Of a stretch of 22,169 bases of DNA, positions 14,385 through 22,069 are shown one piece after another. Both the position numbers and the translations under genes were made by a program. The DNA is taken from contig CALBSD010000129.1 in assembly GCA_937927625.1 (NCBI GenBank), positions 1 through 22,169 on the forward strand, given 5' to 3'. The number at the start of each line of letters is the position of its first letter. Position 1 is the stretch's first letter. Source of the stretch: an uncultured Actinomycetes bacterium. Its GTDB lineage: Bacteria > Actinomycetota > Acidimicrobiia > Acidimicrobiales > Ilumatobacteraceae. The notes beneath the pieces are model-generated. The model did not search any database. It had not been told where the DNA came from and saw nothing but the letters and a program-made list of their open reading frames with translations.

Positions 14385-15449
14385 ATGTCATTTACGACAA
14401 ATGGCCTCGTGTGTGGACATCACCACTTGTATTCCTCGCTCGCGCGGGGTATGCCTGCACCCCCGCAAGTGCCAACGTCATTTCTCTCAGTTCTAGAAAA
14501 TGTCTGGTGGCGCCTTGATGCTGCGCTTGACCTCGACATCATCTATTGGTCAGCAGCTTTAGGTGCAGCTGAAGCTCTTCTGAACGGCACGACCGCAATC
14601 GTTGATCACCACGAGTCACCCTTTGCCATTGAAGGAAGTCTCGACGTCATCAAATCTGCTTGCGACATGGTGGGCATCAGTAGCAACCTTTCATATGGGG
14701 TGACTGATCGATGGAATGCAACACAGATGTCATCTACGGTCTCTCCCTCTTCCCAGATGACTGACGAAGCCCGCAGAGGTCTCGCTGAGAATGAGCGCTT
14801 CATTAAGTCAGGTAGCCGCGGAATGGTCGGTGTCCATGCAGCATTTACTTGCGCCAATGAGACATTGGAAGCTGCCGCCGACCTTGCGCAACAACTTGGT
14901 GTTGGCGTTCATATCCATGTTGCCGAGGGTCTCGACGATGTTGATGCCGGGCATCGATTGCAATCGCTCTCTCAGGACAATTGGCTCATTGTTCATGCTG
15001 TCCATCTCAAAGAAGAACTCAAGGGCACTCTTGCTCACAACCCCCGCTCCAACATGAACAACGCAGTGGGTTACGCACAACCAGCCAACTGGCCACATGA
15101 TGTGATTTTGGGAACAGACGGTATTGGTGCAGACATGCTTGAAGAGATGCGCATTGCATATATACGTCATCGTGAATCAGATATCACTGCGTCTCCCGAC
15201 GACGCTTGGACATGGTTGGCGAACGGCGAGAAGTTCTTCCCTGAAGTCAAGGATGATGTCGTGACATGGAGTTACGACCACTCGGACAGTCCCTGGCATG
15301 TCGCATTCACACCAGGCATTCGCTGCACGTCTGTGAGCCGCAAGGGCGATGTACTCGTTCGCGATGGACAACCAACGAAATTCGACATGAATGAAATCAG
15401 AGCGAAAGCAGCTGAGGCTGCATCGAAACTTCACGAAAGGCTGTCATAA
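14385..15449 (+). CDS. SsnA-like amidohydrolase-superfamily enzyme lacking the usual N-terminal domain
   Basis: A 354-residue metal-dependent hydrolase of the aminohydrolase (TRZ/ATZ, SsnA, guanine-deaminase-like) group. The first metal motif Gly-His-His-His-Leu-Tyr-Ser-Ser-Leu-Ala-Arg-Gly is at residues 11-22. Further metal or active-site candidates are His75/His76, His151 (VGVHAAF), His176/His178 (VHIHVAEG), His218 (LAHNPRSN) and Asp245 (LGTDGIG). SsnA proteins run to about 440 residues with roughly 55 residues before the first histidine motif. Here only ten precede it, so half of the small beta-sandwich is missing. An in-frame TGA at 14373-14375 rules out a longer start. The barrel motifs look intact, so it may still be active. 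It probably deaminates or hydrolyses a heterocycle feeding or draining the adjacent hydroxylase. Confidence 0.85.
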   Translation: MSFTTNGLVCGHHHLYSSLARGMPAPPQVPTSFLSVLENVWWRLDAALDLDIIYWSAALGAAEALLNGTTAIVDHHESPFAIEGSLDVIKSACDMVGISSNLSYGVTDRWNATQMSSTVSPSSQMTDEARRGLAENERFIKSGSRGMVGVHAAFTCANETLEAAADLAQQLGVGVHIHVAEGLDDVDAGHRLQSLSQDNWLIVHAVHLKEELKGTLAHNPRSNMNNAVGYAQPANWPHDVILGTDGIGADMLEEMRIAYIRHRESDITASPDDAWTWLANGEKFFPEVKDDVVTWSYDHSDSPWHVAFTPGIRCTSVSRKGDVLVRDGQPTKFDMNEIRAKAAEAASKLHERLS

Positions 15450-15452
15450 ATA

Positions 15453-16286
15453 ATGTCAGTGCTTATTCCACATTCGATTACTGACGCCTCTGAAATGCTG
15501 GCTCAGAATCCGACAGCAACAATTCTGAACGGCGGAACAGACCTAATGGTGGAAGTCAACTTCAACCATCGTCGCCCTGAATCTGTTGTGCTTCTTCGAA
15601 ACATCCCCGAACTACGTGAGTGGTCTTCTGATTCCTCAAAGGGAACAATCACAATCGGTGCTGGTCTCCCCTATGCACACATTGAGAAGGGTGAAATAGC
15701 GACACTCGTTCCTGCCTTAGCGCAAGCAGCCCGCACCGTTGGCTCACCTCAAATACGCGCAGCCGGAACTATCGGCGGAAACCTTGGCACTTGTTCACCT
15801 GCTGGTGACACATTGCCCGTCCTCTCCGCATTGGAGGCACTCGTTCACCTTCAATCAGTCGATGGTTCTCGTACTGTCCCCATTGCAGAATTCATGGTGG
15901 GACCAAAGCGAAACAGCCGCCAAGCAAATGAAGTCATCACGGCCGTCACGCTTCCCATCACTGGTCAGCGACAGGGATATTCGAAAGTTGGGGTCCGCAA
16001 CGCAATGGTTATCTCCGTTGCATCGGCTTGCTTTGCGGTGGTTAAAGGTGAACCTCGTTTTGCGATGGGATCTGTTGGCCCCACAATCCTGCGAGCCAAT
16101 GAGGCGGAGTCCTACCTCGCCTCACATGCTGCAGACATCAACAACGTCACAGATGAAGTCGCTAAAGAGTTTGGACGGATTGCAGCGTCTGAATCTCGAC
16201 CCATCGACGACCATCGCTCTACGGCGGCCTATCGCCAACATGCAATTGGTGTTCTTGCAACACGTCTTGCCCAGAGGGGAATCTAA
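15453..16286 (+). CDS. FAD-binding subunit of a xanthine dehydrogenase-family molybdenum hydroxylase
   Basis: A 277-residue medium subunit (CoxM/XdhB type) that passes electrons from the iron-sulfur subunit to FAD and then to an acceptor. The first FAD motif Asn-Gly-Gly-Thr-Asp-Leu-Met is at 26-32, and the second, Ala-Gly-Thr-Ile-Gly-Gly-Asn-Leu-Gly-Thr, at 103-112. The typical Ser-Pro-Ala-Gly-Asp segment follows. The C-terminal CO-dehydrogenase-flavoprotein domain starts near 170. The length is typical for the family. It starts three bases after the SsnA-like stop and ends two bases before the next gene. Together with the next two genes it makes a complete three-subunit enzyme. Confidence 0.94.
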   Translation: MSVLIPHSITDASEMLAQNPTATILNGGTDLMVEVNFNHRRPESVVLLRNIPELREWSSDSSKGTITIGAGLPYAHIEKGEIATLVPALAQAARTVGSPQIRAAGTIGGNLGTCSPAGDTLPVLSALEALVHLQSVDGSRTVPIAEFMVGPKRNSRQANEVITAVTLPITGQRQGYSKVGVRNAMVISVASACFAVVKGEPRFAMGSVGPTILRANEAESYLASHAADINNVTDEVAKEFGRIAASESRPIDDHRSTAAYRQHAIGVLATRLAQRGI

Positions 16287-16288
16287 GC

Positions 16289-16777
16289 ATGAGTTCCAAT
16301 GAGTTCTACACATTGAAAGTGAACGGCACCGATCTTCAGGTATCTGATGCCTGGATTGGCGAAAGCCTTCTGTATGTCCTTCGTGAACGTTTGGGTCTTC
16401 CAGGTTCTAAGGGTGCATGCGAACAGGGTGAATGTGGCAGTTGCACGGTGTACGTCGATGGTGCTGCGGTGTGTAGCTGTCTCGTAATGGCCGCATCGGC
16501 AGTTGAGTCTGAAATTGCCACAGTCGAAGGCTTGAATGCCGATGGATCACTCACAGATGTACAAGAGGCATTCGTAACCGAAGGCGCAGTGCAGTGTGGT
16601 TTCTGTACGCCGGGGCTGGTGATGGCAGTACACCATTTGTTGGATGAGAACGCGACTCCGTCCGAACTAGAAGTGAAAGAAGCGCTGTCGGGAAATATCT
16701 GTCGATGCACCGGATACGGCCGCATCTTTGCCGCTGTGGAAAAGGTTGTCGCTGTTCGTAAGGGAGTTCACTCATGA
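16289..16777 (+). CDS. 2Fe-2S subunit of a xanthine dehydrogenase-family molybdenum hydroxylase
   Basis: A 162-residue small subunit (CoxS/XdhC type) carrying two [2Fe-2S] clusters. The plant-ferredoxin-like cluster uses Cys44, Cys49, Cys52 and Cys64 (the Gly-Ala-Cys-Glu-Gln-Gly-Glu-Cys-Gly-Ser-Cys motif). The second, helical domain cluster uses Cys103, Cys106, Cys138 and Cys140 (CGFC and CRC). All eight ligands are present. It wires the molybdenum centre of the large subunit to the FAD subunit. A GGGG-like ribosome site precedes it, and its stop overlaps the next ATG (ATGA), so translation of the small and large subunits should be coupled. Confidence 0.96.
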   Translation: MSSNEFYTLKVNGTDLQVSDAWIGESLLYVLRERLGLPGSKGACEQGECGSCTVYVDGAAVCSCLVMAASAVESEIATVEGLNADGSLTDVQEAFVTEGAVQCGFCTPGLVMAVHHLLDENATPSELEVKEALSGNICRCTGYGRIFAAVEKVVAVRKGVHS

Positions 16778-19035
16778 GCGCAGTGAAAACACGACGTGAC
16801 GTATTGGGTACTAGTTCTCTTCGCCCGGATGGCAATGCGAAAGTAAAAGGTGACTTTGCTTTTACGTCTGACCTCCATGCAGAGAACATGTTGTGGGGCG
16901 CAACTCTGCGCTCGCCACATCCTCATGCCCGCATCATCTCTATCGACACCAGTGCCGCTTGGAAGATTGGAGGTGTCGAATGCGTCATCACTTCTGAAGA
17001 TGTACCTGGTCAGTTGACATACGGTCTCATCAGTTCCGATCAACCAGTCTTCGCGAGAGATGTTGTCCGTTACATGGGTGAACCAGTTGCTGCTGTTGCT
17101 GCCGACCATCCGGAAACCTGTCGTCGAGCACTTGCCGCGATCAAAGTTGAGTACGAAGTCCTCCCCGTGTTGTCTAACGCAGAAGATGCAATCGGAGATG
17201 CATTCATCCCCATTCATCCCGATGGAAATCTCATTCGCCAACAGCGGATTGTTCACGGTGACACCAGTGTTGAAGGCGATGTCATCGTTGAAGGCCATTA
17301 CGTCATCGGCATGCAAGACCAAGCATTCCTTGGCACAGAGTCAGCAATGGCACTTCCTGATCCAGATGGTCAAGGTGTACAAGTTTTTGTTGCCACGCAA
17401 TGGTTGCACGAAGACCAGAAGCAGATGGCTGCCTGTCTCAACCTTCCAGCAGAAAAGATTCGCCTTGTCCTTGGCGGTGTTGGCGGTGCCTTTGGTGCAC
17501 GCGAGGACATCAGTCTTCAAGTCCATACAGCGCTGCTCGCTCTCCGAACATCTCGCCCCGTAAAGATGCAATACGGACGTGAAGAAAGTTTCTTTGGCCA
17601 CGTTCATCGTCATCCGGCGACCGTATGGATGCGTCACCATGCCACCAAGGAAGGCAAGATCGTCAAGATCGAAGCCCGTTTTGTATTCGATGGTGGCGCC
17701 TATGCATCAACATCGGCCGCAGTACTTATCAATGGCGTGACTCATACGCAGGGGCCATACAAGTGCCCCGCTGCCGTCGTTGATGGTTATGCAGTCCGCA
17801 CCAATAACCCACCGTGTGGCGCTATGCGTGGTTTCGGCGTTGTTCAAGCCTGTTTTGCACACGAAGGCCAGATGGACAAGCTTGCTGCCGCCGTTGGTAC
17901 GGACCCTGTCAGCATCCGCTTGCTCAATGCAATGGAAACTGGCGACACATTGATTACAGGCCAACCCGTAGAGAGCGTTGCGCCCGTTGCGCGTCTCATT
18001 CGTGAAACAAACGAAATCCCATTGCCAGCGGAACTTCCCTCTGATGCAAATGAGCTCGACCTCCCAGGAGGTTCGGGAATCACTGCAGAACGTCAGCACA
18101 TCAAGCGCGGCATTGGCTGGGGCGTGAGCATCAAGAACATCATGTACAGCGAAGGCTTCGATGATTACTCAACGGCCAAGTGCACATTGAGCGATGGAAA
18201 AGTGACTCTGAAGTTTGCAACCAGTGAAGTCGGACAGGGCTTTGTCACACTGGCACCACAGATTGCACGTTCCGTACTTGGGGTTACCGACGCAGTCTGC
18301 GACACCATTGATACCCAGATTGGTTCTGCAGGCTCTACATCAGCTTCGCGCCAGACGTGGATGAGCGGTGGCGCCGTCGATGGAGCATGTCGACTGGTTC
18401 GCGAGAGATTGTTTGAGCATGTCGGCGCGAAGAACAACATCGATCCAATTCGATTTGCAATCGAAGACGATGAAATTGTCGATACTGCTGGGACATTCCG
18501 CATGTCTGTCATTGAGGCCAGCCAAGGTCTCACCATCTCGGAGACGTTTGAACATCATCACCGCAAGACTGAAGAGCTCGACGACAATGGGCAAGGAAAT
18601 TGCCACGTTGCATTTGCTTTCGTTGCACACCGTGCAGTGGTGGACGTTGACCCCGAACTTGGTCTTGTCAAAGTTGTACAAGTCGCCACAGCACAGGACG
18701 TCGGTCAAGTACTGAATCCGCTGTCGCTTCTCGGACAAATTGAGGGCGGCATCGCCCAAGGTCTCGGTCTCGCCGTCATGGAAGAGATCATCGTGCAGGA
18801 CGGACGCGTCAGGAATCCAAGCTTTACGGACTACCTGCTTCCAACAGCGCTTGATGCACCTGTTGTAGTTGCACGCATGATTGAAGAGTACGAACCTCAG
18901 GCTCCATTGGGAGCTAAAGGTGTCGGTGAACCACCGTGTATCTCGGTGACCCCAGCAATCGTTGCCGCTATTCGTGATGCAATCGGCAAAGACATTCCAC
19001 GTTGTCCTGTCCGTCCACAAGACATCTGCTTGTAA
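16774..19035 (+). CDS. Molybdopterin-binding large subunit of a xanthine dehydrogenase-family hydroxylase
   Basis: A 753-residue catalytic subunit (CoxL/XdhA type). The N-terminal aldehyde oxidase/xanthine dehydrogenase hammerhead domain covers about 20-130, and the molybdopterin-binding domains cover the rest. Cofactor motifs are Gly-Gly-Val-Gly-Gly-Ala-Phe-Gly (234-241), Gly-Ala-Met-Arg-Gly-Phe-Gly (349-355), Glu-Val-Gly-Gln-Gly, and the C-terminal Gly-Ala-Lys-Gly-Val-Gly-Glu, whose Glu719 is the catalytic base of this superfamily. It should hydroxylate a carbon next to nitrogen in a heteroaromatic ring or an aldehyde. The active-site loop is not diagnostic by eye for CO, xanthine or nicotinate, but the context favours an N-heterocycle. 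It is the last gene of the operon. Its TAA abuts the stop of the convergent oxidase with no gap. No maturation factor is adjacent. Confidence 0.94.
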   Translation: MSAVKTRRDVLGTSSLRPDGNAKVKGDFAFTSDLHAENMLWGATLRSPHPHARIISIDTSAAWKIGGVECVITSEDVPGQLTYGLISSDQPVFARDVVRYMGEPVAAVAADHPETCRRALAAIKVEYEVLPVLSNAEDAIGDAFIPIHPDGNLIRQQRIVHGDTSVEGDVIVEGHYVIGMQDQAFLGTESAMALPDPDGQGVQVFVATQWLHEDQKQMAACLNLPAEKIRLVLGGVGGAFGAREDISLQVHTALLALRTSRPVKMQYGREESFFGHVHRHPATVWMRHHATKEGKIVKIEARFVFDGGAYASTSAAVLINGVTHTQGPYKCPAAVVDGYAVRTNNPPCGAMRGFGVVQACFAHEGQMDKLAAAVGTDPVSIRLLNAMETGDTLITGQPVESVAPVARLIRETNEIPLPAELPSDANELDLPGGSGITAERQHIKRGIGWGVSIKNIMYSEGFDDYSTAKCTLSDGKVTLKFATSEVGQGFVTLAPQIARSVLGVTDAVCDTIDTQIGSAGSTSASRQTWMSGGAVDGACRLVRERLFEHVGAKNNIDPIRFAIEDDEIVDTAGTFRMSVIEASQGLTISETFEHHHRKTEELDDNGQGNCHVAFAFVAHRAVVDVDPELGLVKVVQVATAQDVGQVLNPLSLLGQIEGGIAQGLGLAVMEEIIVQDGRVRNPSFTDYLLPTALDAPVVVARMIEEYEPQAPLGAKGVGEPPCISVTPAIVAAIRDAIGKDIPRCPVRPQDICL

Positions 19036-20331
19036 CTACGCGCCAAACACTCTTTCGGTGTAGCGATTTGCAAATGTACGTTGCGGATCCAAACGATCTC
19101 TCATTGATAAGAATTCGCTGAATCGTGGATAGAGACCGGATAGTTCCTCTGCGTCGCGGTGATGCACCTTGCCCCAGTGTGGACGAGCGTCGTACCGACG
19201 CAAGATGTTTTCAACGTCCTTAAAGAACGGTGTGTATTCCATTCCCTTGTACACGTGTACCGCGATGTATCCGGACTCACGTCCATACGCTGTTGACAAC
19301 GGAACGTCATCGGAAGCCGTGAAACGAACTTCAATAGGAAAATTCAACAGATAACCCTTGCGTTCAATCATGTCCCGAATTTCACGAAGAGCTGGCGCAA
19401 CCGAAGCAGCTGGCAATGCGTGTTCCATCTCGTAAAAGCGGACAAGTCGAGGGCTGGCAAAGATCTTGTAACTGTCATTGATGTACGACCGAGAACCAGA
19501 TGACGGCAATGCAGTTGCCAATTTCGGAATGAGTGATGGCTTCATACGGCCAACGCGACACAACGCTCCGAACGCATAGTTCTCCATAAAGGTCTTTTCG
19601 ATCCAACCTTTCACTTTGGGCAAAGGATTGAGAGGCTCCATGGTGCGGTTATTGCGTTTCGTCAGCGCCCACTTGGTGTGAGGAATCCAAAAGAATTCGA
19701 AGTGATCATTCGTTAAACGCAACTCATCGATGTTGTTCAATACATCATCCAACTTCATCGGGACTTCGGTTGCTTGAAGTCGAAATGCATCCATCACACG
19801 AATGGTGCACTCTGAAATTGCACCTAAGGCGCCGACAGAAACACGCGCAAATTCAAGTACATCTGGATTGGCGTTCTCGTCGCAGGCCAACACATCTCCA
19901 TGTCCGTCGATAATCCTCATACCGACGACTTGTGCAGCAAGACCTGTCAACTTGACTCCCGTGCCATGCGTGGAGGTCGAGATGGCACCAGCAACTGTTT
20001 GGTATGCGATGTCACCCAAATTCGCCATTGCCAAGCCCTCGGCAGCAAGCAAGCGGTTCAGGTCATTCAATGTGGTGCCCGCACCGACACGAACCTCCAT
20101 CTTGTCTCGGTCGACAGAACGAATGCCCTGCAAAGCCTCTATCCGGACGAGACGCCCATCAGTAACCGCTGCAGGCGTGAAACTATGACCAGACCCTGGC
20201 ACCTTGACCTTCTCGCCGCGGTCGGCCGCCTGACGAACGATCTGAGCGAGTTCGTCTTCGGAACGCGGGGTTTCAATTGAGGTGGGGTGAGCAATCTCAT
20301 TGCCTGCCCAGTTCTTCCATGTGGATGCCAT
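19036..20331 (-). CDS. FAD-linked aldonolactone oxidase/dehydrogenase (L-gulono- or D-arabinono-1,4-lactone type)
   Basis: A 431-residue VAO-family flavoprotein, close in length and layout to M. tuberculosis Rv1771 (L-gulono-1,4-lactone dehydrogenase). The FAD domain contains Pro-Gly-Ser-Gly-His-Ser-Phe (45-51), whose histidine is the usual site of covalent FAD attachment, and Thr-Ser-Thr-His-Gly-Thr-Gly. The C-terminal ALO domain ends with Pro-His-Trp-Gly-Lys, a family hallmark, and Asp-Pro-Gln-Arg-Thr-Phe-Ala-Asn. It would oxidise a sugar 1,4-lactone, as in ascorbate or erythorbate-like synthesis, and the true substrate is unknown. There is no signal peptide. AGGAAAT lies about seven bases before the ATG as a ribosome site. 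It is divergent from the DUF35 gene across 103 bases and convergent with the XDH large subunit, the two stop codons touching. Confidence 0.92.
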   Translation of the reverse strand: MASTWKNWAGNEIAHPTSIETPRSEDELAQIVRQAADRGEKVKVPGSGHSFTPAAVTDGRLVRIEALQGIRSVDRDKMEVRVGAGTTLNDLNRLLAAEGLAMANLGDIAYQTVAGAISTSTHGTGVKLTGLAAQVVGMRIIDGHGDVLACDENANPDVLEFARVSVGALGAISECTIRVMDAFRLQATEVPMKLDDVLNNIDELRLTNDHFEFFWIPHTKWALTKRNNRTMEPLNPLPKVKGWIEKTFMENYAFGALCRVGRMKPSLIPKLATALPSSGSRSYINDSYKIFASPRLVRFYEMEHALPAASVAPALREIRDMIERKGYLLNFPIEVRFTASDDVPLSTAYGRESGYIAVHVYKGMEYTPFFKDVENILRRYDARPHWGKVHHRDAEELSGLYPRFSEFLSMRDRLDPQRTFANRYTERVFGA

Positions 20332-20434
20332 GTGTATTTCCTAGCCCAAAATGACTGCTTTCAGCGTGTCCATCTTCACATTGATGCCCCGTGGCGACCT
20401 AGGGTGAGAACAAGCAATCTGACGGGAGCTCCTT

Positions 20435-20833
20435 ATGACCACCACGCAAGTACCACTGGTTGATTACCTAGCATTGGGCGACAAGCCTCACCTCGTCGCT
20501 AATGAGTGCACTTCATGTGGAGCACGGTTCTTTGACCGTCGCAATGCATGTGCCTCATGCTTCGCTACAGAATTCAAAAAGGTCGACATTGCAACGGAGG
20601 GCGAGGTTCGTTCATTCACCATCGTGACGTTCGCAGCCCCTGGTGTTCCGGTCCCCTTCGTCGCTGCAATTGTCGACTGCGGCGGAACAAGCGTCCGCGC
20701 AAACGTCATTAACTGTGATCCGACACCAGAGAAGGTCACTCTTGGCATGAAGGTTCGCCTCGCCACCTATTCACTCGGCAACGACGACAACGGAGCAGAA
20801 GCCATCGGCTTCGGTTTCGAACCAATCGCATAA
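20435..20833 (+). CDS. DUF35 protein with zinc ribbon and OB fold, thiolase partner
   Basis: A 132-residue protein. A rubredoxin-like zinc ribbon uses Cys25, Cys28, Cys39 and Cys42, followed by an OB fold from about 50 to 120 with Gly-Glu-Val-Arg-Ser-Phe-Thr. DUF35 proteins form complexes with SCP-x/lipid-transfer-type thiolases and help bind acyl-CoA (known for archaeal HMG-CoA synthesis complexes and actinobacterial steroid side-chain enzymes). The thiolase gene begins 30 bases later, which supports a two-subunit complex. A clear ribosome site (GGGAG near 20424-20428) precedes the ATG. TAGGGT at 20400-20405 could be the -10 box, giving a short leader, unlike the leaderless genes elsewhere here. 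Confidence 0.9.
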   Translation: MTTTQVPLVDYLALGDKPHLVANECTSCGARFFDRRNACASCFATEFKKVDIATEGEVRSFTIVTFAAPGVPVPFVAAIVDCGGTSVRANVINCDPTPEKVTLGMKVRLATYSLGNDDNGAEAIGFGFEPIA

Positions 20834-20863
20834 AGAACTACACAAGGAATATCGGAGAACACA

Positions 20864-22069
20864 ATGGCATCAGACGACATCTACATCCTCGGCATCTACA
20901 TGACGAAGTTCGGCAAGTATCCGGACAAGGACACAGTTGACCTTGCAGCAGAAGCTGTGATGGCAGCACTCGCCGACGGTGGCGTCACCATGAAGGACAT
21001 GGGCATTATGGCAGCAGGTTGCCTGATGGGCCAGGGCGGAATCGGTCAGCAAATTCAGAAGCAAGTCGGTCAGACCGGTATTCCCGTCTACAACGTCTCT
21101 AATGCATGCGCTACGGGCGCTACAGCGCTTCGTACCGCAATCATGGCCATCAAGGCTGGCGAATGCGACATGGGCCTCGCTGTCGGCGTTGAAAAGCTCG
21201 CTGGAGTCGGACTTCTTGGAGCCAGCCCCGCATCGAAGGGTTCGGGCAAGGAGTGGAAGGCAACGGGCCGTTACGGATCCGTCGCAAATACCGATGGACT
21301 TATCGGCACCAACAACATGCCAGGAACGTTCGCTCAGGTCGGCATGGAATATGGCCACAAGTACGGCGGCGCAACATTTGAGCTCTTCGCAAAGATCTCA
21401 GAAAAGAACCATGCACACTCAACCCTGAATCCTCTTGCTGCTTACAACAAGCGCATGACACTTGATGAAATCATGAACGACATCATGATCGCGTACCCAA
21501 ACACGCGTCCGATGTGTTCAGCAAACTGTGACGGTGCTGCTGCCGCAGTTGTTGTTAGCGGCAAGAAACTGAAGACACTTTCTCTTGAGCAGCAGCGTCG
21601 TGCCATCAAGGTGTCAGCTTCGATTCTCACGAGTGACCCATACCAAGAGGCTTGCCAAGTTCTCCCTGACGTCAACACCCTCACTCGCATTGCTGCAAAG
21701 CAGGCATACGAACAGGCAGGCGTCTCCCCTTCCGATCTCAACTTGGTGGAATTGCATGACTGCTTCGCCACCGCTGAATTGGTGCACTACGACAACCTCA
21801 TGTTGTGCGAAGAAGGCGGCGCTGTTGACTTCTTTAACTCCGGTGCAACATGGCGCGATGGCAAAACACCAGTCAATGTCTCTGGTGGACTCGAATCAAA
21901 GGGACACCCCATTGCAGCGACCGGCATTGCAAACATCTGGGAAGTGTGCCATCACCTTCGCGGCGAGGCCGGTCCTCGTCAGATCGAAGGCGCCAAGGTA
22001 GGTCTTGCACACGTCATTGGTTTGGGCTCCGCATGCGGCGTTCACATCCTTGAGAAGTCGGCACTCTGA
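20864..22069 (+). CDS. Thiolase-family protein (SCP-x / lipid-transfer type acetyl-CoA acyltransferase)
   Basis: A 401-residue thiolase. Cys82 in Asn-Ala-Cys-Ala-Thr-Gly is the nucleophile. His298 in Glu-Leu-His-Asp-Cys-Phe replaces the NEAF motif of classic thiolases and marks the SCP-x/lipid-transfer group. His348 in Gly-Gly-Leu-Glu-Ser-Lys-Gly-His-Pro-Ile-Ala-Ala-Thr-Gly and Cys391 in Gly-Ser-Ala-Cys-Gly complete the active site. It would cleave or form a beta-ketoacyl-CoA, possibly of a branched or cyclic side chain, working with the DUF35 protein encoded just before. A CGGAG site precedes the ATG. Its TGA overlaps the apparent CTG start of the following gene. Confidence 0.94.
   Translation: MASDDIYILGIYMTKFGKYPDKDTVDLAAEAVMAALADGGVTMKDMGIMAAGCLMGQGGIGQQIQKQVGQTGIPVYNVSNACATGATALRTAIMAIKAGECDMGLAVGVEKLAGVGLLGASPASKGSGKEWKATGRYGSVANTDGLIGTNNMPGTFAQVGMEYGHKYGGATFELFAKISEKNHAHSTLNPLAAYNKRMTLDEIMNDIMIAYPNTRPMCSANCDGAAAAVVVSGKKLKTLSLEQQRRAIKVSASILTSDPYQEACQVLPDVNTLTRIAAKQAYEQAGVSPSDLNLVELHDCFATAELVHYDNLMLCEEGGAVDFFNSGATWRDGKTPVNVSGGLESKGHPIAATGIANIWEVCHHLRGEAGPRQIEGAKVGLAHVIGLGSACGVHILEKSAL

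Noticed and set aside
15739..16302. 187-residue open frame overlapping the FAD subunit gene in another frame
   Set aside because: The FAD-subunit frame carries both FAD motifs and fits tightly between its neighbours, so this one is a frame shadow.
18340..19020. 226-residue open frame on the minus strand within the XDH large subunit gene
   Set aside because: It is a shadow of a well-supported gene, with a Cys/Trp-rich composition unlike the real proteins here.
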